The position numbers and the translations under genes are program-made. DNA of 64,000 bases. Source: Lampropedia cohaerens. GTDB taxonomy: Bacteria; Pseudomonadota; Gammaproteobacteria; Burkholderiales; Burkholderiaceae_C. Positions within the stretch are counted from its first letter, which is position 1; each line of letters opens with the position of its first letter. Below, one piece after another: positions 11,889-22,482 of this stretch. Where the stretch lies: contig NZ_LBNQ01000032.1 of NCBI RefSeq assembly GCF_001005215.1, positions 23,370 to 87,369 on the forward strand, read 5' to 3'. Under the pieces are notes generated by a model. The model saw only the letters and a list, made by a program, of their open reading frames with translations, was not told where the DNA came from and did not search any database.

Positions 11889-12830
11889 TCAGTAACGCTC
11901 CGGCACGTACATGTGCGCTGGCACCGGGTGGCGGGTGTAGTCGGCGTGGTAGACCCGCGGCGGCAGCACGACTTGCGGATGGGCAACGGGCTCGTACGGA
12001 ATCTGCTCCAGCAGATGGCTGATGCAATTCAGGCGCGCCTTCTTCTTGTCTACCGCCTGCACGATCCACCACGGCGCCTCGGGAATGTGGGTGCGCTCGA
12101 GCATCACTTCCTTGGCCTTGGTGTAGTCCTCCCAGCGGCGGCGCGATTCCACGTCCATCGGGCTGAGCTTCCACTGCTTGAGCGGATCGTGGATGCGCGC
12201 CAGAAAGCGCGCTTCCTGCTCCTCGTCGGTGATGGAGAACCAGTACTTGATCAGGCGGATGCCCGAGCGCACCAGCATGCGCTCGAACTCCGGCACGGAC
12301 CGGAAGAACTCCTCGTACTGCGCATCCGTGCAAAAGCCCATGACCTTCTCGACCCCTGCGCGGTTGTACCAGCTGCGGTCAAACAGCACGATCTCGCCGC
12401 CAGCGGGCAGGTGCGTGACGTAGCGCTGAAAGTACCACTGCGTGCGCTCGCGGTCATTGGGTGCGGGCAAGGCGGCAACGCGGCACACGCGGGGGTTCAG
12501 GCGCTGGGTGATGCGCTTGATCACCCCGCCCTTGCCGGCCGAGTCGCGCCCCTCGAAGATCACGACGATCTTCTCCTTGGTGTGCTGCACCCAGTCCTGC
12601 AGCTTGACCAGCTCGCCCTGCAGACGCAGCAACTCGCGGAAATAGGTCTGGCGCCCCAGCTGCCCCTGTGGCGCGTCGTCAGTGATCCCCAGCGATTCCA
12701 GAACCGTGGCATCGCCCAGGCGGGCATCGTCGATTTCCTGCTCCAGTTCCTCGTCATAGCTGTCGATCAGCTCGCGCCCGATGCTGCGCAGAACTTGTTC
12801 GTGGTGACTCAAGGTCGTACGTTCGTCCAT
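11889..12830 (-). CDS. ppk2: Polyphosphate kinase 2 (PPK2 family)
   Basis: A 313-residue PPK2-family kinase that transfers phosphate from polyphosphate to nucleotides. The Walker A motif EGRDSAGKGG is at residues 93-102, and the Walker B/lid region DRSWYNRAGVEKVMGF follows. Single-domain length and the IRLIKYWFSITDEEQEARF block suggest a class I enzyme acting on nucleoside diphosphates, but class assignment needs a phylogeny. It is convergent with the histidine phosphatase gene and separated from amtB by that gene's terminator. Confidence 0.92.
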   Translation of the reverse strand: MDERTTLSHHEQVLRSIGRELIDSYDEELEQEIDDARLGDATVLESLGITDDAPQGQLGRQTYFRELLRLQGELVKLQDWVQHTKEKIVVIFEGRDSAGKGGVIKRITQRLNPRVCRVAALPAPNDRERTQWYFQRYVTHLPAGGEIVLFDRSWYNRAGVEKVMGFCTDAQYEEFFRSVPEFERMLVRSGIRLIKYWFSITDEEQEARFLARIHDPLKQWKLSPMDVESRRRWEDYTKAKEVMLERTHIPEAPWWIVQAVDKKKARLNCISHLLEQIPYEPVAHPQVVLPPRVYHADYTRHPVPAHMYVPERY

Positions 12831-12917
12831 GGTGGCTGCGGTGTGAGAACCTGTTCAGAGAGACAGACACGCTAGCGCCTGCCTGTGTCAAATGCGTGAA
12901 CAACGACGTCACCATGC

Positions 12918-12945
12918 AAAAAAACCGCCCGGTCTCCCGGGCGGT
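12918..12945 (-). terminator. Rho-independent terminator of glnK-amtB
   Basis: On the minus strand a 9-base stem (ACCGCCCGG / CCGGGCGGT, 4-base loop) is followed by a run of seven T. It lies about 24 bases after the amtB stop and before the ppk2 start region. Confidence 0.9.
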
Positions 12946-12968
12946 CTCGGTCGCACGCCAGTGCCCGA

Positions 12969-14309
12969 TCAGCTGTTGTAGGCGCGCTCGCCATGCGAGG
13001 TCAGATCCAGACCTTCACGCTCGGCTTCGGCCGAGACGCGCAGGCCCACGGTGGCCTTGGCGACCATGAAGGCGATGAATGCCACAACACTGGAGAGGAT
13101 GACGGTGACGATCACGCTCTTGAGCTGGATCCAGACCTGACCGGCCATGGTCACATCGTCCACGCCCACACCTCCGAGCGAGGGGAACACGAATACGCCG
13201 GTCAGCAGCGCGCCGATGATGCCAGCCACACCGTGGATGCCAAAAACATCGAACGAATCATCCACGTTCAGCATGCGCTTGAGACCACTGACGCCCCAGA
13301 CGCACACGGCACCGGAGAGCGCACCGATCAGGATGGCTCCGACTGGGCCGACGAAGCCGGCAGCAGGCGTGACACCCACCAAACCTGCCACGGCGCCGGA
13401 GGCACCGCCCAGCAGCGAAGGCTTGCCCTTGGCCAGTGATTCCACGATCAGCCACGCCAGCACACCGGCGGAAGTCGCCACGATGGTGTTGATGAAGGCC
13501 AGGCCAGCCACGCCATTGGCAGCCCCAGCAGAACCGGCGTTGAAGCCGAACCAGCCGACCCACAGCAGGCAGGCGCCAATCATCGTGAAGGCCAGGTTGT
13601 GCGGTGCCAGCGCTTCCTTGCCGTAACCGGCGCGCTTGCCCAGCACGTACGCGCCCACCAGACCGGCCACCCCGGCATTGATGTGGATCACGGTGCCGCC
13701 GGCAAAGTCCAGCGCACCATCCTCCGCAAGGAGGCCGCCGCCCCAGACCATGTGCGCCATCGGCAGGTAACTGAAGGTGAACCAGATGATGGAGAAGACC
13801 ATCACGGCACCGAACTTGACGCGCTCGGCCAGCGATCCGACCACCAGTGCCACTGTAATGGCGGCAAAGGCTGCCTGGAAGGACACAAAGACAAATTCCG
13901 GAATGGTGGACAGCGCCGACGAGATGGTGTCGGGCGTGATGCCCTTGAGGAACACGTAGTCGAACGAGCCGTAGACTTTACCTTCACCGCCGAAAGCCAG
14001 CGAGAAACCGTATACCGCCCACAGCAAGGTGATCAGCGAGAACACCGCCAGCACCTGCAGCAGCACGGAAACCATGTTCTTCGAACGTGCCAGACCGCCG
14101 TAAAACAGCGCCAGGCCAGGGATGCTCATCAGGATCACCAGCACCGTCGAGGTGAGCATCCAGGCGGTATCGCCCGTATCGATGGCCGGTTCCGCCTCGG
14201 CTACCGCGGAGACGATTTCGGCAACAACCGGTGCAGCTTCCTGCGCCAGTGCCAGAGGAGTTGCTGCCAGGGCGCCCAGCCCCAGCGCAGTCGCAAGTCG
14301 TTTGTTCAT
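12969..14309 (-). CDS. amtB: Ammonium transporter AmtB
   Basis: A 446-residue Amt/Rh-family ammonium channel of the inner membrane. An N-terminal signal-like segment (about 1-22, LGALAATPLALAQ) precedes eleven hydrophobic segments. Family blocks include SIPGLALFYGGLARSKN, AGGTVIHINAGVAGLVGAYV (the first pore-histidine region) and DDSFDVFGIHGVAGIIGALL (the second His). The start MNKRLATALG was chosen because it opens the signal sequence; the longer frame is not conserved. It follows glnK on the same strand. GlnK blocks AmtB when nitrogen is plentiful, and the pair is likely driven by the sigma-54 promoter upstream of glnK. Confidence 0.96.
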   Translation of the reverse strand: MNKRLATALGLGALAATPLALAQEAAPVVAEIVSAVAEAEPAIDTGDTAWMLTSTVLVILMSIPGLALFYGGLARSKNMVSVLLQVLAVFSLITLLWAVYGFSLAFGGEGKVYGSFDYVFLKGITPDTISSALSTIPEFVFVSFQAAFAAITVALVVGSLAERVKFGAVMVFSIIWFTFSYLPMAHMVWGGGLLAEDGALDFAGGTVIHINAGVAGLVGAYVLGKRAGYGKEALAPHNLAFTMIGACLLWVGWFGFNAGSAGAANGVAGLAFINTIVATSAGVLAWLIVESLAKGKPSLLGGASGAVAGLVGVTPAAGFVGPVGAILIGALSGAVCVWGVSGLKRMLNVDDSFDVFGIHGVAGIIGALLTGVFVFPSLGGVGVDDVTMAGQVWIQLKSVIVTVILSSVVAFIAFMVAKATVGLRVSAEAEREGLDLTSHGERAYNS

Positions 14310-14367
14310 GAGCGCTAATCCTTCACGTGTCAAGACATTGGGAATACGTTGGAAATCTGCCGAGGCC

Positions 14368-15113
<746 letters not shown>

Positions 15114-16694
15114 ATGGCGCTGGCCTTACTCCACAGCCGTACTCTGCTCGGGCTCGATGCCCCCGCAGTCACCGTCGAAGTGCATCTGGCCAACGGCCTG
15201 CCCAGCTTCACGCTGGTGGGACTGGCCGACGTGGAAGTGCGCGAAGCGCGCGAGCGTGTGCGCTCAGCCATTCTCAACAGCGGGCTGGAGTTTCCCACCA
15301 ACAAGCGCATCACTGTCAACCTCGCACCGGCAGACCTGCCGAAAGACTCCGGCCGTTTTGACCTACCGATTGCCCTGGGCATCCTCGCTGCCAGCGGCCA
15401 GATCGATGTGCAGGCGCTACAAGGCTACGCATTCGCCGGGGAGCTTTCGCTCTCCGGCGCGCTGCGGCCCGTTCGCGGCGCCCTGCCCATGGTGCTGGCC
15501 GACCACCGCACGGCAACGCACGAGCGGGCGCCTGCGGCGAACGCCGAACAGGCGCCCCCGCACTGGATCCTGCCGCGCGAGAGCGCCAGCGAGGCCGCAT
15601 TGGTGCCAGGCGGCGTGGTGCTGGCAGCGGACCATCTGCTGGAGGTCGTGGCCCACCTGCGGGCCGTACAGGACAGCGAGGCGCACCAGGTGCAGCTGTG
15701 TGCAGCAGCACCGCCGGCTGAGTCCATGGCCGCACCGCACTATCCCGACATGGCCGACGTCAAGGGCCAGCTGACGGCCCGCCGCGCACTGGAAGTAGCG
15801 GCAGCCGGCGGCCACCACCTGCTGATGGTAGGCCCGCCCGGTGCGGGCAAATCCATGCTGGCGCAGCGCCTTGTCGGCCTACTGCCCCCACTGCCCGAGG
15901 ATGAAGCGCTGCAGGCGGCAGCGCTTGCCAGCGTGGCGGGCACTCTGGAGCACGGTCAGTGGCGCAGGCGACCGCTGCGCAGCCCCCACCATACGGCCAG
16001 TGCCGTGGCCCTGGTCGGTGGCGGCTCACCGCCGCGACCGGGTGAGATTTCCCTGGCGCATCACGGCGTGCTGTTCCTGGATGAGTTGCCCGAGTTTCCC
16101 AAGCCGGCGCTAGAGGCACTGCGCGAGCCGCTGGAAACCGGCACCATCCACATCGCCCGCGCTGCACACCACGCGCAGTTTCCCGCCCGTTTTCAACTTG
16201 TTGCCGCTATGAACCCCTGCCCATGCGGCTACAGGGGCAGTGCCACGCGCAGCTGCCGCTGCACGCCCGATCAGGTAGCCCGCTACCAAGGCCGCCTCAG
16301 CGGCCCGCTGCTCGACCGCATCGACCTGCACATCGAAGTCCAGGCACTGCCGGTCACGCAGTTGCTGCACGCCCGCGGCGGCGAAGCCAGCGCGCCGATC
16401 CGCCACCGGGTGGTACAGGCTCGCCAGCGGGCGCATCGGCGCCAGCAGTGCGACAACTACGCACTCACCGGCTCGGCGCTGGCCATGCACGCACCACTGG
16501 ATGCTGCAGCCCACCAGCTCCTGCAGGCAGCTGCGGACAAGATGGGATGGTCCGCCCGTGCCACGCACCGGGTTCTGCGTGTGGCGCGCACCATCGCCGA
16601 TCTGGATGCCGACCACCCCGACGATGCGCCGCTGACCGCCACGCACCTGGCCGAAGCCATCCAGTACCGGCGTGCACTGCTGGGCGCCGACTAG
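15114..16694 (+). CDS. comM: YifB/ComM-family Mg-chelatase-like AAA+ ATPase
   Basis: A 526-residue AAA+ protein of the YifB/ComM family. ComM is a hexameric helicase that promotes branch migration during integration of transformed DNA. Order of domains: an N-terminal Lon-protease-like fold (about 1-190; DLPKDSGRFDLPIALGILAA), Walker A GPPGAGKS at residues 240-247, Walker B LFLDELPEF, a Cys-rich insert (NPCPCGYRGSATRSCRC) and a C-terminal Mg_chelatase_C domain ending near RALLG. The length is typical. It implies that recombination of incoming DNA is possible but does not by itself prove competence. Confidence 0.93.
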   Translation: MALALLHSRTLLGLDAPAVTVEVHLANGLPSFTLVGLADVEVREARERVRSAILNSGLEFPTNKRITVNLAPADLPKDSGRFDLPIALGILAASGQIDVQALQGYAFAGELSLSGALRPVRGALPMVLADHRTATHERAPAANAEQAPPHWILPRESASEAALVPGGVVLAADHLLEVVAHLRAVQDSEAHQVQLCAAAPPAESMAAPHYPDMADVKGQLTARRALEVAAAGGHHLLMVGPPGAGKSMLAQRLVGLLPPLPEDEALQAAALASVAGTLEHGQWRRRPLRSPHHTASAVALVGGGSPPRPGEISLAHHGVLFLDELPEFPKPALEALREPLETGTIHIARAAHHAQFPARFQLVAAMNPCPCGYRGSATRSCRCTPDQVARYQGRLSGPLLDRIDLHIEVQALPVTQLLHARGGEASAPIRHRVVQARQRAHRRQQCDNYALTGSALAMHAPLDAAAHQLLQAAADKMGWSARATHRVLRVARTIADLDADHPDDAPLTATHLAEAIQYRRALLGAD

Positions 16695-16832
16695 GGCCGA
16701 TAAGGCAGAGGCGCGCAGGCTACAGCTGGTCACCCTGCTTGCCCATGCGCGCGGCAGGGTGCCTACCACAATGGCAGTCCAGTCAGGGTTTACCCTTAGA
16801 ATCGAGGTTGCTGACCCTGTCCCCGAACCGCC

Positions 16833-17564
16833 ATGCACACCCTGCCTCCTGCTGCCAGTGCACACCCCGACGGCGCCCGTCGCGGCGATGCGCTGCGCCC
16901 GCGCCGCGCCAAGCCCCTGCATGTTCCCATCCGGGTGCTGCATGCCATGCACAGGCCGCAGATTCTCACGCACTTGCTGGCGCTGTCCGCCCATGACCGC
17001 TACCTGCGCTTTGGCTATCCGGCATCAGACAGCCAGATCGAGCGCTATGTCGAAACGCTGAACTTCGCGCGCGACGAGATCTACGGTGTCGTCAATCGCA
17101 AGCTGGTGCTGATCGCCATGGCCCACCTGGCCTTCGATGCGCCTCAGCCCGGTCGCCTGCAAGCGGCGGAGTTCGGCGTTTCCGTGCTGGGCGCCTACCG
17201 TGGCCGCGGGCTGGGCGCCCAGCTGTACGAGCGGGCAGTGGTGCATGCGCGCAACAAGGGTGTGCAGACGCTGTACATCCACGCCTTGAGTGAGAACGCG
17301 CCGATGCTGCGCATCGCGCGCAATGCCGGCGCCACCGTGCATCGTGAAGGCAGCGAGTCCGAAGCCTACCTGAAACTGCCCCCGCCCGACCTCAGCTCGC
17401 ATCTGAGCGAGGCCTGGGAGGACCAGATTGCGGAGCTGGACTACCACCTCAAGCTACAGGCCTTCCAGGTGCAGACCTATCTGGATACCCTGCGGCTGTG
17501 GAGCGGTGTGGCCGCGGGCCAGTCGAAGCGCTCTGCCGACCTTGCCACGACCGACCGGCGCTGA
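16833..17564 (+). CDS. GNAT family N-acetyltransferase
   Basis: A 243-residue protein with one GNAT domain in the middle. The acetyl-CoA-binding motif A is seen as SVLGAYRGRGLGAQLYERAVVHA, followed by the GVQTLYIHALSENAPMLRIARNAGATV strand-helix typical of the fold. About 40 basic, Pro-rich residues precede the domain, so a later start is possible. The C-terminal 50 residues look helical. The substrate cannot be deduced. It is convergent with xdhB. Confidence 0.8.
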   Translation: MHTLPPAASAHPDGARRGDALRPRRAKPLHVPIRVLHAMHRPQILTHLLALSAHDRYLRFGYPASDSQIERYVETLNFARDEIYGVVNRKLVLIAMAHLAFDAPQPGRLQAAEFGVSVLGAYRGRGLGAQLYERAVVHARNKGVQTLYIHALSENAPMLRIARNAGATVHREGSESEAYLKLPPPDLSSHLSEAWEDQIAELDYHLKLQAFQVQTYLDTLRLWSGVAAGQSKRSADLATTDRR

Positions 17565-17593
17565 AGTCCGCAGCCAGCCCTGCCTCTCCCCTT

Positions 17594-19942
17594 TCACCCA
17601 TCCTTTTGTGCGGCCGTGCGCACGGCATCGAGCGCATCCAGAATGGCCTCCGGTGTTGCTGGCGCGCGCAATGGCGGCTGGATGCGATGGCCCCCGACGC
17701 TGGAGATCGCATCGCGCAGCGCCAACAGCACCGAGAACGGCAGCAGTAGCGGCGGCTCACCCACCGCCTTGGAACGCAGCACGGTGTCCATCCGGTTGGG
17801 CTGATCGAACAGCCGCACGTTGAATACTGGCGGGCAGTCGTGCACCGCCGGGATCTTGTAGGTCGATGGCGCGTGGGTCATCAGCTTGCCCGTCTCCGGA
17901 TGCCAGTACAGCTCCTCCGTGGTCAGCCAGCCCATGCCCTGGATGAAGCCGCCTTCGATCTGGCCGATGTCGATGGCGGGGTTGATGGGATTGCCCACAT
18001 CGTGCAGCACATCCGCGCGCAGCAGGCGCCATTCGCCGGTGAGCGTATCCACCTGCACTTCCGAGACGGCTGCGCCATAGGCGAAGTAGTAGAACGGGTG
18101 ACCGGTCAGCGTCACGCGGTCCCAGTGCAGGCCGGGCGTGGCATAAAAGCCGTCGGACCACAGCTGCACGCGTGCCTCGTAGGCCTTGCGCACCAGCGCT
18201 TCAAACGCCATGGCCTGCGCATTCAGCCAGACCTGGCCCTCGGCGAAACGCACCCGGTCCGCGTCCTCAGGCGTGCCGCCCAGCAACGGCGCTGCCAGTG
18301 CCGCCAGCCGCTGCCTGACCTGCAGTGCCGCATGCTCGGCCGCCTTGCCGTTGAGGTCACTGCCGGTGGAAGCGGCGGTGGCCGACGTGTTGGCCACCTT
18401 GCCGGTATCGGCAGCCGTGGCACGCACACGCGTGACCGGCAGCCCCAGCACATGGGCCACTACCTGCACCACCTTGGTGTTGAGCCCTTGCCCCATTTCG
18501 GTGCCGCCATGGTTCACCAGCACCGAGCCATCGGTGTAGACGTGCACCAGTGCGCCAGCCTGGTTGAAGTGCGCCACGTTGAAGGAAATGCCGAATTTCA
18601 GCGGCGTCAGCGCCAGACCCCGCTTGAGCACGTCGTTGTCGGCGTTGAACGCGGCAACCGCCTGGCGCCGCGCATGGTAGTCGCTTTGTTCGACGAGCTG
18701 CGCCACGAGCTCATGGAGGATGTTGTCCTCCACCTTCTGCCCATAGGGCGTGATGTTGCGCTCGCCGATGCCATAGAAGTTGCGCTGGCGCACCAGCAGC
18801 GGATCCAGGTCCAGCTCGCGTGCGATGCTGTCAAGCGCGTACTCCATCATCAGCGCACCTTGCGGGCCGCCAAAGCCGCGAAACGCGGTGTTGGACTGCG
18901 TGTTGGTCTTGCAGCCCAGCGCCGCGATGTCGGCATGCTCCAGGTAGTACGCATTGTCGAAATGGCACAGCGCGCGCGTGATGACCGGTGCCGTCAGATC
19001 CGCCGAGTAGCCCCCGCGCGCGGCCATCTCCACCTTGGCGGCGAGGATGCGACCCTCATCGTCGTAGCCGATGGCGTAATCGTAGAGAAAGTCGTGGCGC
19101 TTGCCTGTGGCCAGCATGTCGTCGTCGCGGTCCAGCCGCAGCTTCACCGGCCGTCCCAGCTTGCGCGCAGCCACTGCCGCTATGCAGGCAAACTGCGCCG
19201 ACTGCGACTCCTTGCCCCCGAAGCCGCCGCCCATGCGGCGCATCTCCACCTGCACGCTGTGGCTGGGCACTTCCAGCACGTGGGCAATCAGGTGCTGCAT
19301 TTCGCTGGGATGCTGGGTCGAGCACAGCACGTGCATGGTGCCGTCTTCCTTCGGGATCGCGTAGCTGATCTGACCCTCCAGATAGAACTGCTCCTGCCCG
19401 CCGCACTGCCACTGCCCGCGCAACACCCGGGGCGCAGTCGCCAGCGCTGCATCCGGCTCGCCGCGCACCAGATGCAGTGGTTCGACCACATAAGACTGTG
19501 CCTCGCGCGCCTGCGCGATGGTCAGCACTGCGGGCAATGGAGCATAGTCCACCTGCACCTTGGCTGCGGCACGCCGCGCCAGTTCATGGCTGCTGGCCAG
19601 CACCGCAAGAATGGGCTGCCCCACATACTGCACCAGGGCGTCGGCCAGCAGCGGCTCGTCATGCACAATCGGGCCGATCATCGCGTCGCCCGGTACATCT
19701 TCCGCACGCACCACCGCCACCACGCCCGGCATGGCCATGGCCGCCTCTGTCGAGATGGCAACGATGCGCGCATGGGCCTGTTTGCTCAACACCAGCGCCG
19801 CGTGCAGCGTGCCCGAAAGTTCTGGCGCATCGTCGATGTAGACGGCCTGGCCACTGACATGCAGATGGGCTGACTCGTGCGGCACCGACGCGCTGTAGAG
19901 CGCCTGGGTTGATGCGGTACTGAATGGTGTGGGCGCCTTCAT
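17594..19942 (-). CDS. xdhB: Xanthine dehydrogenase molybdopterin-binding subunit
   Basis: The 782-residue large subunit of a two-subunit xanthine dehydrogenase, which oxidises hypoxanthine to xanthine and urate. It carries the molybdopterin cofactor. Visible blocks: VSGQAVYIDDAPE near residue 30, MRRMGGGFGGKESQSAQFA (a cofactor-binding region), TAFRGFGGPQGALMMEYALD with the conserved substrate-pocket Arg, and the late EGGFIQGMGWLTTEELYW block. Its start overlaps the xdhA stop as ATGA. The usual third gene xdhC, for cofactor insertion, does not follow; instead the convergent GNAT gene ends 29 bases away. Confidence 0.95.
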   Translation of the reverse strand: MKAPTPFSTASTQALYSASVPHESAHLHVSGQAVYIDDAPELSGTLHAALVLSKQAHARIVAISTEAAMAMPGVVAVVRAEDVPGDAMIGPIVHDEPLLADALVQYVGQPILAVLASSHELARRAAAKVQVDYAPLPAVLTIAQAREAQSYVVEPLHLVRGEPDAALATAPRVLRGQWQCGGQEQFYLEGQISYAIPKEDGTMHVLCSTQHPSEMQHLIAHVLEVPSHSVQVEMRRMGGGFGGKESQSAQFACIAAVAARKLGRPVKLRLDRDDDMLATGKRHDFLYDYAIGYDDEGRILAAKVEMAARGGYSADLTAPVITRALCHFDNAYYLEHADIAALGCKTNTQSNTAFRGFGGPQGALMMEYALDSIARELDLDPLLVRQRNFYGIGERNITPYGQKVEDNILHELVAQLVEQSDYHARRQAVAAFNADNDVLKRGLALTPLKFGISFNVAHFNQAGALVHVYTDGSVLVNHGGTEMGQGLNTKVVQVVAHVLGLPVTRVRATAADTGKVANTSATAASTGSDLNGKAAEHAALQVRQRLAALAAPLLGGTPEDADRVRFAEGQVWLNAQAMAFEALVRKAYEARVQLWSDGFYATPGLHWDRVTLTGHPFYYFAYGAAVSEVQVDTLTGEWRLLRADVLHDVGNPINPAIDIGQIEGGFIQGMGWLTTEELYWHPETGKLMTHAPSTYKIPAVHDCPPVFNVRLFDQPNRMDTVLRSKAVGEPPLLLPFSVLLALRDAISSVGGHRIQPPLRAPATPEAILDALDAVRTAAQKDG

Positions 19943-21537
19943 GACCGTACCTCCATGCCCAGCGCGGGCTGGAGCGCCTCGAACAAGGCCAGCTGCGGGT
20001 AAGCGCGCGTGGCCTCTGGCGACAGCGGCGCGTCATGGCGCGTCTCCAGCCAGCAGCGCTGCAGCAGGTTGGCCGCGACGCGCTCGCGGTAGCTGCGCGC
20101 GGCGCGCATATCCGAAAGCGGTGAGAAATCCTGCCGCAGCGCCTGCTGCGCCGCCAGCACGCTGGATGGCGCCCAGGGCCTGCCCGTCAGGGCGGCCTCC
20201 GCGCCCGCCGCGCGCCGGGAGGTCGCGGCCATGCCGCCGAAGGCAATGCGCGCGGCCGCAACCGTCGGAGCCGCACCCGGTTGCGCAGGCGCCTCCAGCC
20301 AGAGCGCGAAGGCAGCGCAGACCGCCGAGATGTCGCTGTCGAACCGCTTGGAGACCTTGTAGGTGCGCAGCACGAACTGGCCAGCGCCTGCCGGGCGTGG
20401 CGGCACCTGCACGGCCAGCACGAACTCGTCGCGGGCAAGGTCCTTTTTCATGTAGTCGAGGTAGAAACCCTCCAGCGGCAAGGCGCGCGTGCCGCGCTGG
20501 CTGGCCAGCAGCACCTGCGCGCCCAGAGCAATCAGCGGCGGCGCAGAATCACCGATCGGCGAGCCGTTGGCGATGTTGCCGCCCAGCGTGCCGGCATTGC
20601 GCACGGGCGTCGAGGCAAAGCGCTCCCACAGCTCGGTCAGCTCCGGATAGTGCTGGACCAGCGCGGCGTAGGCGTCGCTGAGGGCCACACCGGCGCCAAT
20701 CCACAGGCTGCCGTCTTCCGCCGTCTCGCAGCGGCGCAACTCCTGCACCGCCGGCGTGTAGATGAGATCACCCACGTCGCGAAACTGCTTGTTGATCCAC
20801 AGGCCCACGTCCGTGCAGCCGGCCAGCAGTGTCGCCGCAGGCTTGGCAGCACGCAAAGCGGCCAGCTCCCGGGCCGAGCGCGGTGCATGGAAATGCACGC
20901 CGCCAGCTACATAGTCCAGCGACTCGGTGCGCTGCAGCGCCAGCAGCTGCTGACGCACGGCCTCGCGATCGAGCAGGACTTTTGGCCCCTCGCACATCGC
21001 CAGCCCGGCGTCAATAATGGGCCGGTAGCCGGTGCAGCGGCACAGGTTACCGGTCAGCGCGCTGGCGACCTGCCCCTGATCGGGCCGCTGCCCCGAGGCT
21101 GCACAGCTCTCGTACAGCTGCCATAGCGACATCACGAAACCCGGCGTGCAGAAGCCACACTGCGAACCGTGGTGCTCCACCATGGCCTGCTGCACCGGAT
21201 GCAGCCGGATGGTCTGGCGCGCAGGCGGTGCGTCCTGCCCCTGCGCGTGCTCGCCAGCCAGCTGCTGGAGATACTCGACCGTAAACACGGCCTTGCCATC
21301 CAGCGCCGGCAACAGCTGGATGCAGGCGTTGATGGTGCGCAGCTGCAGTGTCTGCGCAGGCTCCACCAAACTGCCCACCACCACGGTGCAGGCACCGCAG
21401 TCGCCCTCGCCACAGCCTTCCTTGCTGCCCTTGAGCCCTTGCTGCTGACGCAGCCATGCCAGCAGCATGGTGGTTGGGGCCACGCCTTCGACGCAAAGAT
21501 GCTGGCCGTTGAGTAACAGTCGGATCGAATCGGTCAT
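19939..21537 (-). CDS. xdhA: Xanthine dehydrogenase iron-sulfur/FAD subunit
   Basis: The 532-residue small subunit of xanthine dehydrogenase. It passes electrons from the molybdenum site through two [2Fe-2S] clusters to FAD and NAD+. The plant-type cluster motif has Cys42, Cys47 and Cys50 (GCGEGDCGACTVV). The second cluster is seen in QCGFCTPGFVMS and the later LCRCTGYRPI. The FAD-binding domain begins near residue 200 (LLAGCTDVGLWI), and a CO-dehydrogenase-flavoprotein C-terminal domain closes the protein. It is divergent from ispD. Confidence 0.95.
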   Translation of the reverse strand: MTDSIRLLLNGQHLCVEGVAPTTMLLAWLRQQQGLKGSKEGCGEGDCGACTVVVGSLVEPAQTLQLRTINACIQLLPALDGKAVFTVEYLQQLAGEHAQGQDAPPARQTIRLHPVQQAMVEHHGSQCGFCTPGFVMSLWQLYESCAASGQRPDQGQVASALTGNLCRCTGYRPIIDAGLAMCEGPKVLLDREAVRQQLLALQRTESLDYVAGGVHFHAPRSARELAALRAAKPAATLLAGCTDVGLWINKQFRDVGDLIYTPAVQELRRCETAEDGSLWIGAGVALSDAYAALVQHYPELTELWERFASTPVRNAGTLGGNIANGSPIGDSAPPLIALGAQVLLASQRGTRALPLEGFYLDYMKKDLARDEFVLAVQVPPRPAGAGQFVLRTYKVSKRFDSDISAVCAAFALWLEAPAQPGAAPTVAAARIAFGGMAATSRRAAGAEAALTGRPWAPSSVLAAQQALRQDFSPLSDMRAARSYRERVAANLLQRCWLETRHDAPLSPEATRAYPQLALFEALQPALGMEVRS

Positions 21538-21692
21538 GGTGGGGAATCAATGCGCGCGGCGTCGCGCCGCGCCAAACGGTACTGCACCGTGGCACTCTAC
21601 CGGGTTTTACACAAGAACCATGCCAGCTTCGCACGTGCCAGCCGCCCCCCCACCGCGCCGCGCAGGGCGGCTGGCCTCATTACAATCGCCGC

Positions 21693-22460
21693 ATGACTGC
21701 CGCTGCCGAAACTGACCGCCCCGCCACCGCGCGTGCCTGGGCGCTGGTTCCGGCTGCAGGCCAGGGCAGCCGCGCCGGCACGGGCGTCCAGCCCAAGCAG
21801 TACCGCCGCATCGCCGGGCACAGCCTGCTGGAGCACACCCTGCACGCGCTGGTGCAGGTGCAGGCACTGGCACGTGTGCTGGTCGTTGTTGCCCCTGGTG
21901 ACCCGCTGCGCGCGGCGCATCTGCCTACCTCGCTGCCGCAGCGCGTTACCGTGCAGGCCGTCGGCGGCCCCACCCGCGCGCAATCCGTGCGCAATGGCCT
22001 GGCGGCCCTGCAAACGCTCGGTGCCCAGGCGCACGACTGGGTGTTGGTGCACGATGCCGCACGCTGCCTGGTGACCCCTGCGCTGGTGGAGCGGCTGATC
22101 GACCGATGCCGCCATGATGCCGTCGGCGGGCTGCTGGCCCTCCCGCTGGCCGATACCCTCAAACAGCAGCGCGACGCGCAACCCGGCAGCGTGGATGCGG
22201 ATGCGCGCGTGGCGCAGACCGTTTCGCGCCAGGGCAAATGGCTGGCTCAGACGCCACAGATGTTCCGGCTCGGCCTGCTATGCGAGGCGCTGGCTGCCGA
22301 CCTGCAGGACGTGACAGACGAGGCCAGTGCGGTCGAGCGCCTGGGCTACCACCCGCTGCTGGTGCCATCAAGCGCCCAGAACTTCAAGGTCACGTATCCG
22401 GAAGATTTCGCGCTGGCCGAAGCCATCCTGCGCGCCCGCAGCGAAGTGGCAACTTCCTGA
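21693..22460 (+). CDS. ispD: 2-C-methyl-D-erythritol 4-phosphate cytidylyltransferase
   Basis: Third enzyme of the MEP isoprenoid pathway, 255 residues. It transfers CMP from CTP to methylerythritol phosphate. The nucleotide-binding loop PAAGQGSRAGTGVQPKQY near residues 20-37 and the VHDAARCLVTP block are the family signatures; TDEASAVERLGY and the C-terminal FKVTYPEDFALAEA also match. About 14 residues precede the domain. ispF follows 22 bases later, the usual ispDF order. Confidence 0.96.
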   Translation: MTAAAETDRPATARAWALVPAAGQGSRAGTGVQPKQYRRIAGHSLLEHTLHALVQVQALARVLVVVAPGDPLRAAHLPTSLPQRVTVQAVGGPTRAQSVRNGLAALQTLGAQAHDWVLVHDAARCLVTPALVERLIDRCRHDAVGGLLALPLADTLKQQRDAQPGSVDADARVAQTVSRQGKWLAQTPQMFRLGLLCEALAADLQDVTDEASAVERLGYHPLLVPSSAQNFKVTYPEDFALAEAILRARSEVATS

Positions 22461-22482
22461 ACTCGCTTCTTAGCCCCTCCTT

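Noticed and set aside
16740..16770. Hairpin CACCCTGC / GCAGGGTG downstream of comM
   Set aside because: Long loop and no T-run, so not convincing as a terminator.
17840..19873. 677-codon open frame on the plus strand opposite xdhB
   Set aside because: Antisense shadow; the minus-strand gene is a full, conserved xanthine dehydrogenase subunit.
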